A stretch of 64,000 bases of DNA, from positions 434,001 to 498,000 of the forward strand of contig NZ_JACHZQ010000001.1 in the NCBI RefSeq assembly GCF_014193655.1, in the 5' to 3' direction. Origin of the DNA: Rhizobium sp. BK313. Lineage in GTDB: Bacteria; Pseudomonadota; Alphaproteobacteria; Rhizobiales; Rhizobiaceae. Every line of letters begins with the position of its first letter. Position 1 is the first letter of the stretch. The translations under genes were made by a program, and so were the position numbers. Of this stretch, positions 18,268-27,258 are shown piece by piece. The notes under the pieces are model-generated. The model saw only the letters and a list, made by a program, of their open reading frames with translations, searched no databases and was not told the origin of the DNA.

Positions 18268-18891
18268 ATGGCAACCGACGAAATCAGAGCGGCGAGCGAT
18301 GCAGCCAGTCTGGCGGCGCTGATTTCGCGCGCCGCCGGCGATGCCGGCGGACGCAAGAAGAGCCTGCCGCCTGTCGACCGCTGGAATCCCCCGTTTTGCG
18401 GCGATATCGACATGGAAATCCGCGCCGACGGCACCTGGTTTTATATGGGAACGCCGATCGGCCGTGCGCCGCTGGTCAGGCTGTTTTCGACGGTGCTGCG
18501 CAGGGATGCGGATGAAAAGACCTATCTCGTCACGCCTGTGGAAAAGGTCGGCATCCGCGTCATCGACGCACCCTTTATTGCTGTCGAGATGAGCGTGACC
18601 GAACGTGACGGCAAACGCGTGCTAACGTTCCGCACCAATGTCGGCGATGTTGTCGAGGCGGGCAGGGAGCACCCGATCCGTTTCGTCATTCGCGGTGAGA
18701 ATGATGAGTTGAAACCCTATCTGCATGTTCGTGGCCGGCTGGAAGCGCTGGTGACACGCGCCGTGATGTATGATCTCGTCGAACTCGGCGAGACCGTGGA
18801 GATTGCCGGGCGCGAGATGTTCTGCGTGCGCTCCGGGGGCACGATCTTTCCTGTCATGCCGGTTGCCGAATTGGATGCCTTGACGCGATGA
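18268..18891 (+). CDS. DUF1285 family protein
   Basis: A 207-residue protein matching DUF1285: the segment PPFCGDIDMEIRADGTWFYMGTPIGRAPLVRLFS at about residues 41-74 is the family core, written here only as its ends PPFCGDIDM and PLVRLFS. No signal peptide or membrane helix is present. The function is unknown. The gene is first in a plus-strand operon: its stop overlaps the start of the next Nudix gene by 4 bases, and that gene in turn overlaps cca. This gene order is common in rhizobia. Confidence 0.83.
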   Translation: MATDEIRAASDAASLAALISRAAGDAGGRKKSLPPVDRWNPPFCGDIDMEIRADGTWFYMGTPIGRAPLVRLFSTVLRRDADEKTYLVTPVEKVGIRVIDAPFIAVEMSVTERDGKRVLTFRTNVGDVVEAGREHPIRFVIRGENDELKPYLHVRGRLEALVTRAVMYDLVELGETVEIAGREMFCVRSGGTIFPVMPVAELDALTR

Positions 18892-19523
18892 GCGAGTACC
18901 CCCTTTATTCCGCCGCCGAATTCCGGCGCCGGGCGCTGAACCAGAGCGGCGGCCCGGTCGAGCTTGCCTGGCGCGACCATGGCGATCATGCGCTCAATCC
19001 GCATACCACCTCGCACGTCGAAGGCCTCAAGTTGCGTGATGCCGCGGTGCTGGTGCCCGTGGTGGACGATGGCGACGACGCCAATGTCATTTTCACCCTG
19101 CGCACCTCGACATTGCGCAAACATTCCGGCCAGATCGCTTTTCCCGGTGGCGCCATCGATCCCGAGGACACTTCGCCGGAAATGGCGGCAGTCCGTGAGG
19201 CGGGTGAAGAGATCGGGCTGGCGGATGTTTTCATCGAGCCGGTGGCACGGCTGCCGTTTTATCTGGCTGCGACCGGTTTCCGCATCACGCCAATCCTTGC
19301 GGTGGTCAAGCCCGGCTTCGAACTGGCGCTCAATCCGACCGAGGTGGAGGATGCATTCGAAGTGCCGCTCTCCTTCCTGATGGACCCTGGTCATCATGTG
19401 ACCGACAGCATGGTCTGGCAGGGGATCGAGCGTCATTTCTACCGTATGCCATACGGTCCGCGTATGATCTGGGGCATCACCGCCGGCATTGTCCGCACGC
19501 TTTACGAAAGGCTCTATTCATGA
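18888..19523 (+). CDS. Nudix hydrolase, CoA pyrophosphatase type (NudL-like)
   Basis: A 211-residue Nudix enzyme. The LRKHSGQIAFPGG block near residue 75 is the extra motif of the CoA-pyrophosphatase subgroup, and the Nudix box GGAIDPEDTS followed by AVREAGEEIGL follows near 85-107 with all catalytic residues. Such enzymes cleave CoA and its derivatives in the cytoplasm to phosphopantetheine and 3',5'-ADP. It overlaps both neighbours by 4 bases (ATGA), so it is translationally coupled to the DUF1285 gene and cca. Confidence 0.88.
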   Translation: MSEYPLYSAAEFRRRALNQSGGPVELAWRDHGDHALNPHTTSHVEGLKLRDAAVLVPVVDDGDDANVIFTLRTSTLRKHSGQIAFPGGAIDPEDTSPEMAAVREAGEEIGLADVFIEPVARLPFYLAATGFRITPILAVVKPGFELALNPTEVEDAFEVPLSFLMDPGHHVTDSMVWQGIERHFYRMPYGPRMIWGITAGIVRTLYERLYS

Positions 19524-20779
19524 CCTCGGTGGCCGGTGAAACCTGGTTCCAGGACGGGGCGCTGCAGCGGGTGCTGGCGTTGTTGAACGCCGATGGCGGC
19601 GAGGGGCGTGTCGTTGGCGGAGCAGTGCGCAACAGCCTGTTGGGACTTCCTGTTGCCGATATCGATATTGCCACGACGCTGCTCCCCGAGGCTGTCGTCG
19701 AAAGGGCTGCTGCCGCTGGTGTCAAGGCGGTGCCAACGGGCATCGCGCATGGGACGGTGACGCTCGTCGTCGACGGAAAACCCTTCGAAATCACGACCTT
19801 GCGGCGAGATGTTGAAACGGACGGCCGCCGTGCCCTCGTGGCCTTCAGCGATGATTGGCAAGCCGATGCCGAACGGCGCGATCTTACGATCAACGCGCTC
19901 TATGCCTCGGCGGATGGCGAGGTCTTCGATATGGTCGGCGGGCTCGCCGATCTGGAACGCCGCAATATTCGCTTCATCGGCGACGCGGCGACGCGGATTG
20001 CCGAGGATCATCTGCGGATCCTGAGGTTCTTCCGCTTTTTCGCCTATTACGGCAGCGGCAGACCGGATGCGGACGGATTGCGCGCCTGCGCGGCAGCGCG
20101 GTCGAAAATAGCGATGCTTTCGGCGGAGCGTGTCTGGTCGGAGATGAAGAAGCTGCTCGCGGCCAAAGATCCGGGTCGCGCGCTACTCTGGATGCGACAG
20201 GTTGGAATTTTGACCGAGGTGCTGCCGGAGACGGAGAAATGGGGTATCGATGCCGTTCCGGCGCTTGTGGCCACGGAACAAGCACTCGGTTGGACGCCCG
20301 ATCCGCTGCTGCGGTTGGCGGCCATCGTCCCACCGGATGCGGCGAGACTGGCAAAGCTTGCCGAGCGGCTGCGGCTGTCGAAGGCCGAGGCGGCCTATTT
20401 GCAGGATTGGGCGAATGCGCCCGGTATCAAGGATGATGTGTCTGAAGCGGCCTTGGATCGCTTGCTTTACCGCCATGATGCACCTGGCATTGGCGCCCGG
20501 TTGAAACTGGCGCTTGCCGTTGCACGGGGCAAGGCGGAAGGCGATTTCGAGGAGATGGCACGCACGGCGCGGCTGAGCAAGTTGCTGGAGCGGACGACGC
20601 GCTGGAAAAGACCCGTCTTTCCGGTCAATGGCGCAGATGCCTTGGCCGCGGGGCTCAGCGCAGGGCCTCGGGTCGGCGATATCCTGGGTAAACTCGAGCA
20701 ACAATGGCTCGACAGCAATTTCGCGCTGAACCGGACGGCTCTTCTCGCCCGGCTCAAGGAGTTGATCGAGTCCCTATAG
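19520..20779 (+). CDS. cca: CCA tRNA nucleotidyltransferase
   Basis: A 419-residue class II nucleotidyltransferase. The N-terminal catalytic block RVVGGAVRNSLLGLPVADID carries the two metal-binding Asp residues, followed by RRDLTINALYA near 130 and a helical C-terminal part with RILRFFRFFAYYG near 170. It adds or repairs the 3' CCA end of tRNA in the cytoplasm. The length agrees with the alphaproteobacterial family. No HD phosphohydrolase domain is seen, unlike the enterobacterial enzyme. It is the last gene of the three-gene overlap operon. Confidence 0.93.
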   Translation: MTSVAGETWFQDGALQRVLALLNADGGEGRVVGGAVRNSLLGLPVADIDIATTLLPEAVVERAAAAGVKAVPTGIAHGTVTLVVDGKPFEITTLRRDVETDGRRALVAFSDDWQADAERRDLTINALYASADGEVFDMVGGLADLERRNIRFIGDAATRIAEDHLRILRFFRFFAYYGSGRPDADGLRACAAARSKIAMLSAERVWSEMKKLLAAKDPGRALLWMRQVGILTEVLPETEKWGIDAVPALVATEQALGWTPDPLLRLAAIVPPDAARLAKLAERLRLSKAEAAYLQDWANAPGIKDDVSEAALDRLLYRHDAPGIGARLKLALAVARGKAEGDFEEMARTARLSKLLERTTRWKRPVFPVNGADALAAGLSAGPRVGDILGKLEQQWLDSNFALNRTALLARLKELIESL

Positions 20780-20793
20780 TCGTCGTCAGTTAA

Positions 20794-20979
20794 TCAGGCG
20801 GCGTTCGCTTCATCGCGAATGCGGGCCTTGATATTGTCGATCATGTTTTCGCGGATGATTGTCTCGCCATGGGCACTACGCATGTGCTCGACGGCACGGC
20901 GAACCACTTCGGCATCGTCATTGGCGCGAGTGTGCCAGTCGCAACCAGGCACGAGGGTACCACATTCGAACAGTCGCAT
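20794..20979 (-). CDS. DUF1059 small protein
   Basis: A 61-residue protein from ATG 20979, which has a perfect AGGAGG six bases upstream. The motif VPGCDWHTRANDDAEVVRRA matches the DUF1059 family: a Cys after a Gly-rich turn, then an acidic helix and a conserved His-Met region (AVEHMRSAHG). The function is unknown; members are often stress-induced. It lies 3' of the 92-residue gene, separated by a strong hairpin. Confidence 0.75.
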   Translation of the reverse strand: MRLFECGTLVPGCDWHTRANDDAEVVRRAVEHMRSAHGETIIRENMIDNIKARIRDEANAA

Positions 20980-21069
20980 ATCTGCCTCCTGATATTTCGA
21001 CGCCACGTCATCTTTCATGCCGAACGGCATGAAGATCAAAACGCAAAAGATGGGGAAAGGTTTCGGATA

Positions 21070-21095
21070 TCCGGCAGGGCCTCCACCCTGCCGGA
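21070..21095. repeat. perfect 10-bp inverted repeat between two small genes
   Basis: TCCGGCAGGG (21070-21079) pairs perfectly with CCCTGCCGGA (21086-21095) around a 6-base loop. There is no T-run on either side, so it is not a standard terminator. It lies between the 92-residue gene and the DUF1059 gene, both on the minus strand, and may stabilise or process their transcript. Confidence 0.6.
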
Positions 21096-21111
21096 CGATG
21101 CTTCCCGGATA

Positions 21112-21390
21112 TTAATCCGGCATGGCCCAGGCTTTGAAGCAATCCGAAGATTGATACTTCGGAATGGGCGTTTGTCTTGCCGGGCGGTCGGATACCATGC
21201 GAGCGACATCGCTTGGCGACTTGCCGGCCAATTGCATTCTGACCTGCTCAATGAAGCAGGAGAGTGGCAGATCCGACCCGCTTCTGATCCTCATATCCTC
21301 AGCCAGCCGGACCATGAACTCCGGCGTATCGACTGCGCGCGAAAGCTTTTGTTCATTCGCGTTTTCTGCCACTTGATTCTGTACTGCCAT
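21112..21390 (-). CDS. hypothetical 92-residue protein
   Basis: A soluble product of 92 residues with a very strong ribosome binding site (GGAGGAGG, five bases before the ATG). I do not recognise the family. It is moderately charged, with an amphipathic N-terminal half and a C-terminus ending in CFKAWAMPD. It has no membrane helix or signal peptide. The strong translation signal suggests real expression. It is followed at 130 bp by the DUF1059 gene and preceded by a 91-bp gap after hemF. Confidence 0.6.
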   Translation of the reverse strand: MAVQNQVAENANEQKLSRAVDTPEFMVRLAEDMRIRSGSDLPLSCFIEQVRMQLAGKSPSDVARMVSDRPARQTPIPKYQSSDCFKAWAMPD

Positions 21391-21481
21391 TACAACCTCC
21401 TCCGATTGAAACGAGCATTACCTAACCTAGGTACTCCTCCTAACGATTACAGGGTTTTTCTGATTATTTATCTTCGGCATG

Positions 21482-22393
21482 CTACGGCCAACGCACGACG
21501 GGAGGCAAGGACGATAAGATTGACTCTACGTTGCCGCCAGTCTTCAGCCCGAATATTGTACCCCTATCGTAAAGTAAATTGAACTCCACATAGCGCCCGC
21601 GACGAATTAATTGTTCGTCACGATCCTCTTCGGACCATACGTCATTGAAATTCGAGCGCACTATCCGCGGATAGACCATGGAAAATGCGCGCCCGACATC
21701 GCGTGTGAAGGCGAAATCGGCGTCCCAACCACCTGCCTCCTCCCCAGAATGCAGCCAGTCGAAGAAAATGCCGCCGATGCCTCGCGGTTCATTGCGATGC
21801 TTCAAATAGAAGTAATCGTCGCACCATGTCTTATAGCGCTGGTAGTCGGCAACTGTATGACGGTCGCAAACAATCTGCATCGCGCGGTGGAAGAGGGCGC
21901 TATCGGAATCCTCTTGCGTACGCCGCCGGTTGAGCATCGGTGTCAGGTCGGCACCACCGCCGAACCAATGGCTGGTCGTCACTACCATGCGCGTGTTCAT
22001 ATGCACGGTCGGCACATTCGGATTGACGGGATGAGCGATCAGCGACAGGCCGGAGGCCCAGAAGCGCGGATCTTCCTCGGCGCCTGGGATTTGGCCGCGG
22101 AAGTCGGGCGAGAATTCGCCGTAAACGGTGGAAGTATGGACTCCGACTTTTTCGAAGACACGGCCTTCCATAATCGACATGCGTCCGCCGCCGCCTTCAC
22201 CGTTCTCCCTCAGCCAGTCCTTGGCGACGAAGCGTCCCGGCTCCTGGTCGGAGAGGGGGCCGACAAGCTCGTCTTCCAACTGCTCGAACTGGGCGCAGAT
22301 CGCGTCGCGCAGGCTCTCAAACCAGCCCCGCGCAGCTTCCTTTTTCTCTTCGATGTCCTCGGGCAGTCCTTTGGGTAGTTCCGGTCGTTCCAT
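21482..22393 (-). CDS. hemF: oxygen-dependent coproporphyrinogen III oxidase
   Basis: A 303-residue enzyme that decarboxylates coproporphyrinogen III to protoporphyrinogen IX with oxygen, in haem synthesis. Family blocks are clear: [19 protein letters not shown] near 64, [10 protein letters not shown] near 143, [14 protein letters not shown] near 187 and [17 protein letters not shown] near 266. The length and order are standard. It is divergent from the 86-residue gene at 22554, with 160 bp between the starts. No other haem gene is in the window. Confidence 0.95.
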   Translation of the reverse strand: MERPELPKGLPEDIEEKKEAARGWFESLRDAICAQFEQLEDELVGPLSDQEPGRFVAKDWLRENGEGGGGRMSIMEGRVFEKVGVHTSTVYGEFSPDFRGQIPGAEEDPRFWASGLSLIAHPVNPNVPTVHMNTRMVVTTSHWFGGGADLTPMLNRRRTQEDSDSALFHRAMQIVCDRHTVADYQRYKTWCDDYFYLKHRNEPRGIGGIFFDWLHSGEEAGGWDADFAFTRDVGRAFSMVYPRIVRSNFNDVWSEEDRDEQLIRRGRYVEFNLLYDRGTIFGLKTGGNVESILSSLPPVVRWP

Positions 22394-22553
22394 GCATGCT
22401 CTCCGGCGGTGCGAGCGGCAGAGGCCCGCGATTCGATTCCTGATGTGAATATCAGCAACACTGCACCGTCACCAGCGTGCAGCTCCGTCGGAAAATCGAC
22501 TCGCAAATTGCCAAATGCGGTATTATGTTCCCTCTCAAAGGCGAGGTTTCATC

Positions 22554-22814
22554 ATGAAAATACCCGGACCGCCGCCCCTTGACGGGTTAAGACGCAGAAT
22601 ATCACGCTACCGGCAGGAAAAGCCCGCTGGTGGCGGCAAAGGTGATTTTGTCCGCGAGACCTTTTGTCTCAGCCGCCCGGAAGCCCGGGCCAAGGCGCGC
22701 GAGTGGTTCGATGAATTTCCGAAAGCCGCCTATTGGACCGAAGTCGAAAGCTGGCGGCAGGTCGAAGGCGATCGCATCGAATTCACCATGCGACGCCTAC
22801 CGTCGGCGGATTGA
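22554..22814 (+). CDS. hypothetical 86-residue basic protein
   Basis: The ATG at 22554 has GAGG eight bases upstream; the frame is open from 22515. The product is rich in Arg, Pro and Lys in its first 30 residues and contains a segment LSRPEARAKAREWFDEFPKA followed by a beta-like ending. It is soluble. I do not recognise a family with certainty; short proteins of this type occur next to hemF in rhizobia. It is convergent with the VOC-protein gene, 14 bases away. Confidence 0.65.
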   Translation: MKIPGPPPLDGLRRRISRYRQEKPAGGGKGDFVRETFCLSRPEARAKAREWFDEFPKAAYWTEVESWRQVEGDRIEFTMRRLPSAD

Positions 22815-22828
22815 ATCGACCGATATAT

Positions 22829-23239
22829 TCAGGCGGTCGAACGCTCGCAGTTGATCATCCATGGCACGCCGAATTTGTCGACTAGCATGCCGAAACGATC
22901 TGCCCAGAACGTTTCGGTGATCGGCATGGTGACCGTCCCACCCTCTTGCAATGCTGCAAACAACTTCTCCGCTTCATCTGCCTTGTTGACTTGAACGGAA
23001 ACCGAGAAACCGTATTTTTTGCCGGTTTCGCCTGGCCTGCCGTCCGAGGCCATCAAAACAGCGTCGCCGACCGTCAGCCGCGCGTGCATGACCTTTTCGC
23101 GCCAGTGCTCCGGCATGTGGCTTGCCACATCCGGATGGCTGTAATCCATGACTGTGAGTTCACCGCCAAGGCATTGGCGGTAGAATTCAAAAGCCTGCCG
23201 GCAATCGCCATCGAAGATCAGATAGGCATTCAGACGCAT
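22829..23239 (-). CDS. VOC-family protein, PhnB/glyoxalase-like
   Basis: About 136 residues from ATG 23239, with GGAGG seven bases upstream. The N-terminus RLNAYLIFDGDCRQAFEFYRQ and the DRFGMLVDKFGVPWMIN ending are typical of the PhnB/3-demethylubiquinone-9 subgroup of the vicinal-oxygen-chelate fold. These proteins form dimers and often bind metal. The activity cannot be told; many members have no known substrate. It stands alone. Confidence 0.83.
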   Translation of the reverse strand: MRLNAYLIFDGDCRQAFEFYRQCLGGELTVMDYSHPDVASHMPEHWREKVMHARLTVGDAVLMASDGRPGETGKKYGFSVSVQVNKADEAEKLFAALQEGGTVTMPITETFWADRFGMLVDKFGVPWMINCERSTA

Positions 23240-23417
23240 GACGCTTCCTCCGCTTGTCATCTGAGAATGCCCTACAGCATAGGCTTCTAAAGTGGCGGCA
23301 ATATAATGCCTCTCGAATTTCGATATTATTGCGTGTAATCAATGCATAAGAGACGGTTTTTCTTCCCTTTTCCGATCTCTATATTCGCCCTCGCGCGGCG
23401 CGGATTACTTGAACCGG

Positions 23418-25061
23418 CTATTGTGTGTTCCGCAAGCGGCTCTCGATCAGCAGCCCGCTCTCATCAAGGATCGGATGCGCCACGGAGACGATGTGGGCGT
23501 TGATGCGCTTCAGGTCGCGTAGCATATCGAGATGCAGCGAACTGGTCTGGAGGCTGTCGACGCGGCCGTCGCGCAGGCGTTCGAGGTGACGCTCGGAAGA
23601 TTGTTTTTCCAGCCGGCGAACATCAACCTTCACCTCCATGAGCTGGCGGGCGAGGTTGAAATCGCGGGTGACGAAGATGGTCTGGGCGATGCGGAGATTG
23701 TCGATCGTCAGGTTGAAGAGGCTCTGCAGCTCCTGATAGCCATCGTCCGAGAAGGTCAGGCCCTTGCCGATCTTCTTTGCCACCTGTTCCGCCAGGCCCT
23801 TTTCGATGATGTCGCCGATATGTTCGAGGTTGATGGCGTAATCGATGATGACGATCGAGCGGCGGCCGTTTTCGTCATCCAGCCCCTCGCGTCCCAGCTT
23901 CGAAAGGTAGATCTTCACCTCCTGCTGAATCCGGTCGACGCGCTTTTCCAGAACCGCGATTTCCTTCAGAGGAGCCAGATCGTTGTTGTTGAACGCGTTT
24001 TCCGTTCGGATCAGCATACGCTCGATGAGATCGCCGACGCCCAGGACTTCGCGCGTGGCGCTCGCCAGTGCTACGACCGGCGTGTTGAGCGCGTTGTGAT
24101 CAAGAAACTTCGGCCCGTCGTCGGCCTGCGGATCGTCGGCCACTATCCGCTGCATCGTTTTCGATAGGAAGGAGGAGAAGGGCCAGGCGCAGATGGCAAG
24201 GGCGATGTTGAAGAGCAGATGCACATCCACCGGCAGCTTAGCCGGTGAAAAATGCAAGGCCTGCATCCACTCGCCGATATAGCCTGCAAAGGGCAGGACA
24301 AGGAGGCAGCCGATGGTGCGCACGATCAGATTGCCAAGCGTCACACGCCGCGCAGTGGCGGGGCCGGAGAGGGTGGCCATGACCGGCGGGATCGCGCCGC
24401 CGAGGTTGGCGCCGAGAACGAGCGCGACAGTCAGAGCTGGAGAGAGAATGCCGGTCGAGGCGAGCGACAGGATCAGCACGACCACGGCGAGACTGGAGGA
24501 CGAGACGAAGGCGAGCACGGCCGAAAAGATCAACGCGACGGGCAGAGCGCCGTCGAGCAGGCTAATAAAGGCGGCAAGCGCCGGCGATTGCCGCATCGGC
24601 GCGGTGGCAAGGCTCAGCAATTGCAGCGACAGCAGCATCAGCCCGATGCCGATCAGCGCTGCACCCGCCCCCTGTTTGGTGGTGGATGAGCGGCGATAAA
24701 GCACGATACCGATGAGAATAATCAGCGGTGACAGCCATTCGATGCCGGTCGCGACGATCCAGGCCGTCACCGCGGTGCCGACATTGGCGCCAAGCAGCAC
24801 GATTTGCGCCATGCTCGGCAGGACGAGATCGCGCTCAACGAAGGAAGCGATCATCAGCGCCGTTGCAGTGGAGCTCTGCAGCGCGACCGTTGCCACGAAG
24901 CCGGAGACGAAGGAGCGAAACCCGCTGCGCGTACCGCTGGCAAGACTGGTTCTCAGCTTGGCGCCAAAGGCGCGCGATACCCCATCCTTCACCTGTGCGA
25001 GGCCGAACAGCAGCAAAGCCACAGCCCCGAACAAATTGATCATGACGACAGTGGATTCCAT
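23418..25061 (-). CDS. Na+/phosphate cotransporter with C-terminal PhoU domain
   Basis: A 547-residue inner membrane protein. The N-terminal ~310 residues hold eight or nine helices with two Na/Pi-II repeats: the first has the motif VALQSSTATALM near residue 60. The second repeat reads FVSSSSLAVVVL instead of the usual Q-S-S-S-A, so one of the two substrate-binding Gln residues is replaced. Residues about 340-530 form a PhoU-like helical domain. Family members import phosphate with Na+. The PhoX gene lies 14 kb away, but no Pho box is visible upstream of this gene. Confidence 0.85.
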   Translation of the reverse strand: MESTVVMINLFGAVALLLFGLAQVKDGVSRAFGAKLRTSLASGTRSGFRSFVSGFVATVALQSSTATALMIASFVERDLVLPSMAQIVLLGANVGTAVTAWIVATGIEWLSPLIILIGIVLYRRSSTTKQGAGAALIGIGLMLLSLQLLSLATAPMRQSPALAAFISLLDGALPVALIFSAVLAFVSSSSLAVVVLILSLASTGILSPALTVALVLGANLGGAIPPVMATLSGPATARRVTLGNLIVRTIGCLLVLPFAGYIGEWMQALHFSPAKLPVDVHLLFNIALAICAWPFSSFLSKTMQRIVADDPQADDGPKFLDHNALNTPVVALASATREVLGVGDLIERMLIRTENAFNNNDLAPLKEIAVLEKRVDRIQQEVKIYLSKLGREGLDDENGRRSIVIIDYAINLEHIGDIIEKGLAEQVAKKIGKGLTFSDDGYQELQSLFNLTIDNLRIAQTIFVTRDFNLARQLMEVKVDVRRLEKQSSERHLERLRDGRVDSLQTSSLHLDMLRDLKRINAHIVSVAHPILDESGLLIESRLRNTQ

Positions 25062-25273
25062 TTCGTCTTTTTATATCTTTCTCATGCCGCCATGTTTTCA
25101 ACGAGTATCGGAAACCGAAGGAAAACCACTGAAAAGGCACGGATTTCAGCGCTTGAATCTGTCTGGTGAATCGCAGCATTTTCGCTTGCCGGCTAAGGAT
25201 TATATGCCTGTGATGGCTCGTGGTCCAACACTGCGAGCGACATATGGACACAATATTTGCGCAGTGCCCGATT

Positions 25274-26440
25274 TTAGTGCGGTTTCGGCGGCTGCATCTC
25301 GCCGGAAAAATCGGCTCGCATTGGGGAGATGTCGGCCAACGTTTTTTCGGAGAAAGCCTCTTTGACCTTCTTGATCGTTGCGGGCCGTCGCATCGGTCGC
25401 AGCGGGGACGATGGGACTTCGGTTTCGGTCGTTGCCACGGTTGATGCCTCCGCCTTGGCCACGACATGCAATGCCGGTGCCGGTTGAGCCTTTTCCGAAG
25501 TCGGGGCAGTGGCCAAAATCTCTTTGAGCACGGAGGTCACAGGCAGATGGCCGCTCAGATCCGTGTTGGTGTGATGCCATGCATGCGGCACGCGCTGATC
25601 GGCCGGAATGAATGGCCTGGAGTTCATCTCGCCGAACCAGTCCCATTCGCCGATGATATCGACCACATCGGAAAAGATCGGCGGCATGGCGATACGCGCG
25701 CCGATGGTGACGATCTTCACTCTTTCCGCCAGCTTTTCGGCTCGGACTTCGTCCTGTTTGCAGAGCTCATGAAGGGCAGCTGAAATGACCAGATTGCCTT
25801 TGGAGTGGCCGGCAAGCAGGCGGAAGGAGAAGCGGGGGTCGGCAAGAAGCGCGCGCACGGTCCTGGTGTCGAGGCTGGTGCGCGATGACGTCTCGTCGTC
25901 ATTCATGTCAGCGGCGCCGAATTTGGGCCGACCGGCGAAATCGTCCAGCATTTGGAATACAGGCCGCAGGCCCTTCAGATGACCGAAGAAGAAGTGGCCG
26001 CCAAACGCCTCTGTGATGATGTCAGCCAGACCATAGCCTGAGATGACCACGGCGACCGGTGCGTCGATCGCGTCGGCGACGTTGCGGGCGAAGGCAGCCG
26101 CACCGAGAGCGGAGCCACCGATGCCCGCGACGGCAAGAGCTTGCGCATCGCCGCCGCCGCGGAGCGCGAACTCCTCCAGCGTTTCGCAAAGGGTGAGCGC
26201 GCCACCACCGCTCGGCGGTACGATCATGATCGAGCCTTCGGCCGCAAGCGAGCCGCTGATGTAGAAGGCCTCTTCCGGGGTGATGACTTTGACGTCGTAG
26301 AACAGCGCGTCGAACGCAGTGTTGCGCTGGCGAAGCGCTTCCAGGGTGAGATTGCGTAGCGGTGAGCGCTGCAGCCGTTCGGGGAGGCTGAGGGTGCGCG
26401 CGAACTGAGTGAGGGTGAGCGTGAATGCCGTCTGGAACAT
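25274..26440 (-). CDS. alpha/beta-hydrolase-like protein with GHSKG motif
   Basis: A 388-residue protein, start supported by GAGGTGA before the ATG. The motif LLAGHSKGNLVIS near residue 215 has the nucleophile elbow G-x-S-x-G of alpha/beta hydrolases, close to lipase class 3 forms. A Gly-rich stretch with small residues lies at about 75-130 (GGGGALTLCETL and AGIGGSALGAAAFARN). The last 70 residues are a Pro/Lys-rich, probably disordered tail. No signal peptide is seen. A lipase, esterase or depolymerase role is an inference. It is separated by 96 bp from trmL upstream of... the same strand. Confidence 0.6.
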   Translation of the reverse strand: MFQTAFTLTLTQFARTLSLPERLQRSPLRNLTLEALRQRNTAFDALFYDVKVITPEEAFYISGSLAAEGSIMIVPPSGGGALTLCETLEEFALRGGGDAQALAVAGIGGSALGAAAFARNVADAIDAPVAVVISGYGLADIITEAFGGHFFFGHLKGLRPVFQMLDDFAGRPKFGAADMNDDETSSRTSLDTRTVRALLADPRFSFRLLAGHSKGNLVISAALHELCKQDEVRAEKLAERVKIVTIGARIAMPPIFSDVVDIIGEWDWFGEMNSRPFIPADQRVPHAWHHTNTDLSGHLPVTSVLKEILATAPTSEKAQPAPALHVVAKAEASTVATTETEVPSSPLRPMRRPATIKKVKEAFSEKTLADISPMRADFSGEMQPPKPH

Positions 26441-26536
26441 GGGTCACCTCGCCAGGCTGCCGTACGGTAAAGCATTCCGTAAAAAAGCTTCTCACACTTT
26501 ACCCGACATGCCAACGGCAATTGGCCACCGCGGCTT

Positions 26537-27016
26537 TCAGATTTGCCGCGACATTTGCGACCAGTCTGTCTGCCGCAGCGCCTCGCCCGAGATCATCGCG
26601 GCGGACATCGCGACATTGATGGAGCGCTGGCCGCCGACCATCGGGATCAGGATGCGGCTATCGGCCTTTTCATGTACATGATCGGGCACGCCAGCGCTTT
26701 CGCGGCCGAAGAGCAGGATGTCGTCCTTGCGGAAGGCGAAATCCGTATAGCGTTCGGCTGCCTTGGTGGAGGCGAGCACCAATCGCCGCCCGCTTTCCGC
26801 TCGCCAGGCCTCGAAACGCTCCCAGCTGACATGTCGCGTCAGTGTGACGGCGGCGAGGTAATCCATGCCGGCGCGCTTGAGGTTGCGATCCGATATGTCG
26901 AAGCCGGCCGGCTCGATGATATCGACGCCGAGGCCGAGGCAGGCGGCGAGCCGGAGGATCGTGCCGGTGTTGCCGGGAATGTCGGGCTGGTAGAGGGCGA
27001 TGCGCAGCGAAGTCAT
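26537..27016 (-). CDS. trmL: tRNA (cytidine(34)-2'-O)-methyltransferase
   Basis: A 159-residue SPOUT methyltransferase from ATG 27016. The N-terminus RIALYQPDIPGNTGTILRLAAC and the C-terminal knot LIPMVGGQRSINVAMSAA are the TrmL/YibK signatures; the middle holds LLFGRESAGVP. It methylates the wobble ribose of certain leucine tRNAs, using S-adenosylmethionine in the cytoplasm. Length agrees with the family (about 155-160). A TTG nine bases upstream is in frame but would only add three residues. It is followed on the same strand by the hydrolase-like gene at 25274. Confidence 0.92.
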   Translation of the reverse strand: MTSLRIALYQPDIPGNTGTILRLAACLGLGVDIIEPAGFDISDRNLKRAGMDYLAAVTLTRHVSWERFEAWRAESGRRLVLASTKAAERYTDFAFRKDDILLFGRESAGVPDHVHEKADSRILIPMVGGQRSINVAMSAAMISGEALRQTDWSQMSRQI

Positions 27017-27199
27017 GTCCTGCAACTAGCGAAATTGCCGGGAGTTGTCTTTGCTTTTTGTCGAATCCCCTTGTTTCTGTGATGTCTTCATCAGCAGAAT
27101 TGAAGATTCCGGCGCATTTTTGGGCACATTTCCCTTTTCAAACTGATCAATGCACGGTAAAACACAACCGCTCTACAACTTGCGACAGGGGAGGCTCAG

Positions 27200-27253
27200 A
27201 TGAATATCTTGTTTGTGATGATGCGCCTCCCGGCCATGACCCCATGGCTATGA
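27200..27253 (+). CDS. possible 17-residue leader peptide or sORF within a small RNA
   Basis: The ATG follows an excellent Shine-Dalgarno (GGGGAGG, 27188-27194) at five bases. The 17-residue product, MNILFVMMRLPAMTPWL, is hydrophobic and has five Met. A 7-base segment inside the ORF (GCCTCCC, 27225-27231) is complementary to the Shine-Dalgarno, and a terminator follows six bases after the stop. The ABC exporter begins 156 bases later. A leader peptide with attenuation, or an sRNA carrying an anti-Shine-Dalgarno motif, are both possible. Confidence 0.35.
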   Translation: MNILFVMMRLPAMTPWL

Positions 27254-27258
27254 TCCGG

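Noticed and set aside
20869..21582. 237-codon plus-strand ORF across two small genes and the hemF end
   Set aside because: The two minus-strand small genes in the same place have excellent ribosome binding sites; this frame has none and no domain.
22446..22461. Palindrome CTGAT-N6-ATCAG upstream of hemF as an FNR box
   Set aside because: FNR/FixK sites need a 4-base spacer and TTGAT/ATCAA arms; the spacer here is 6 bases.
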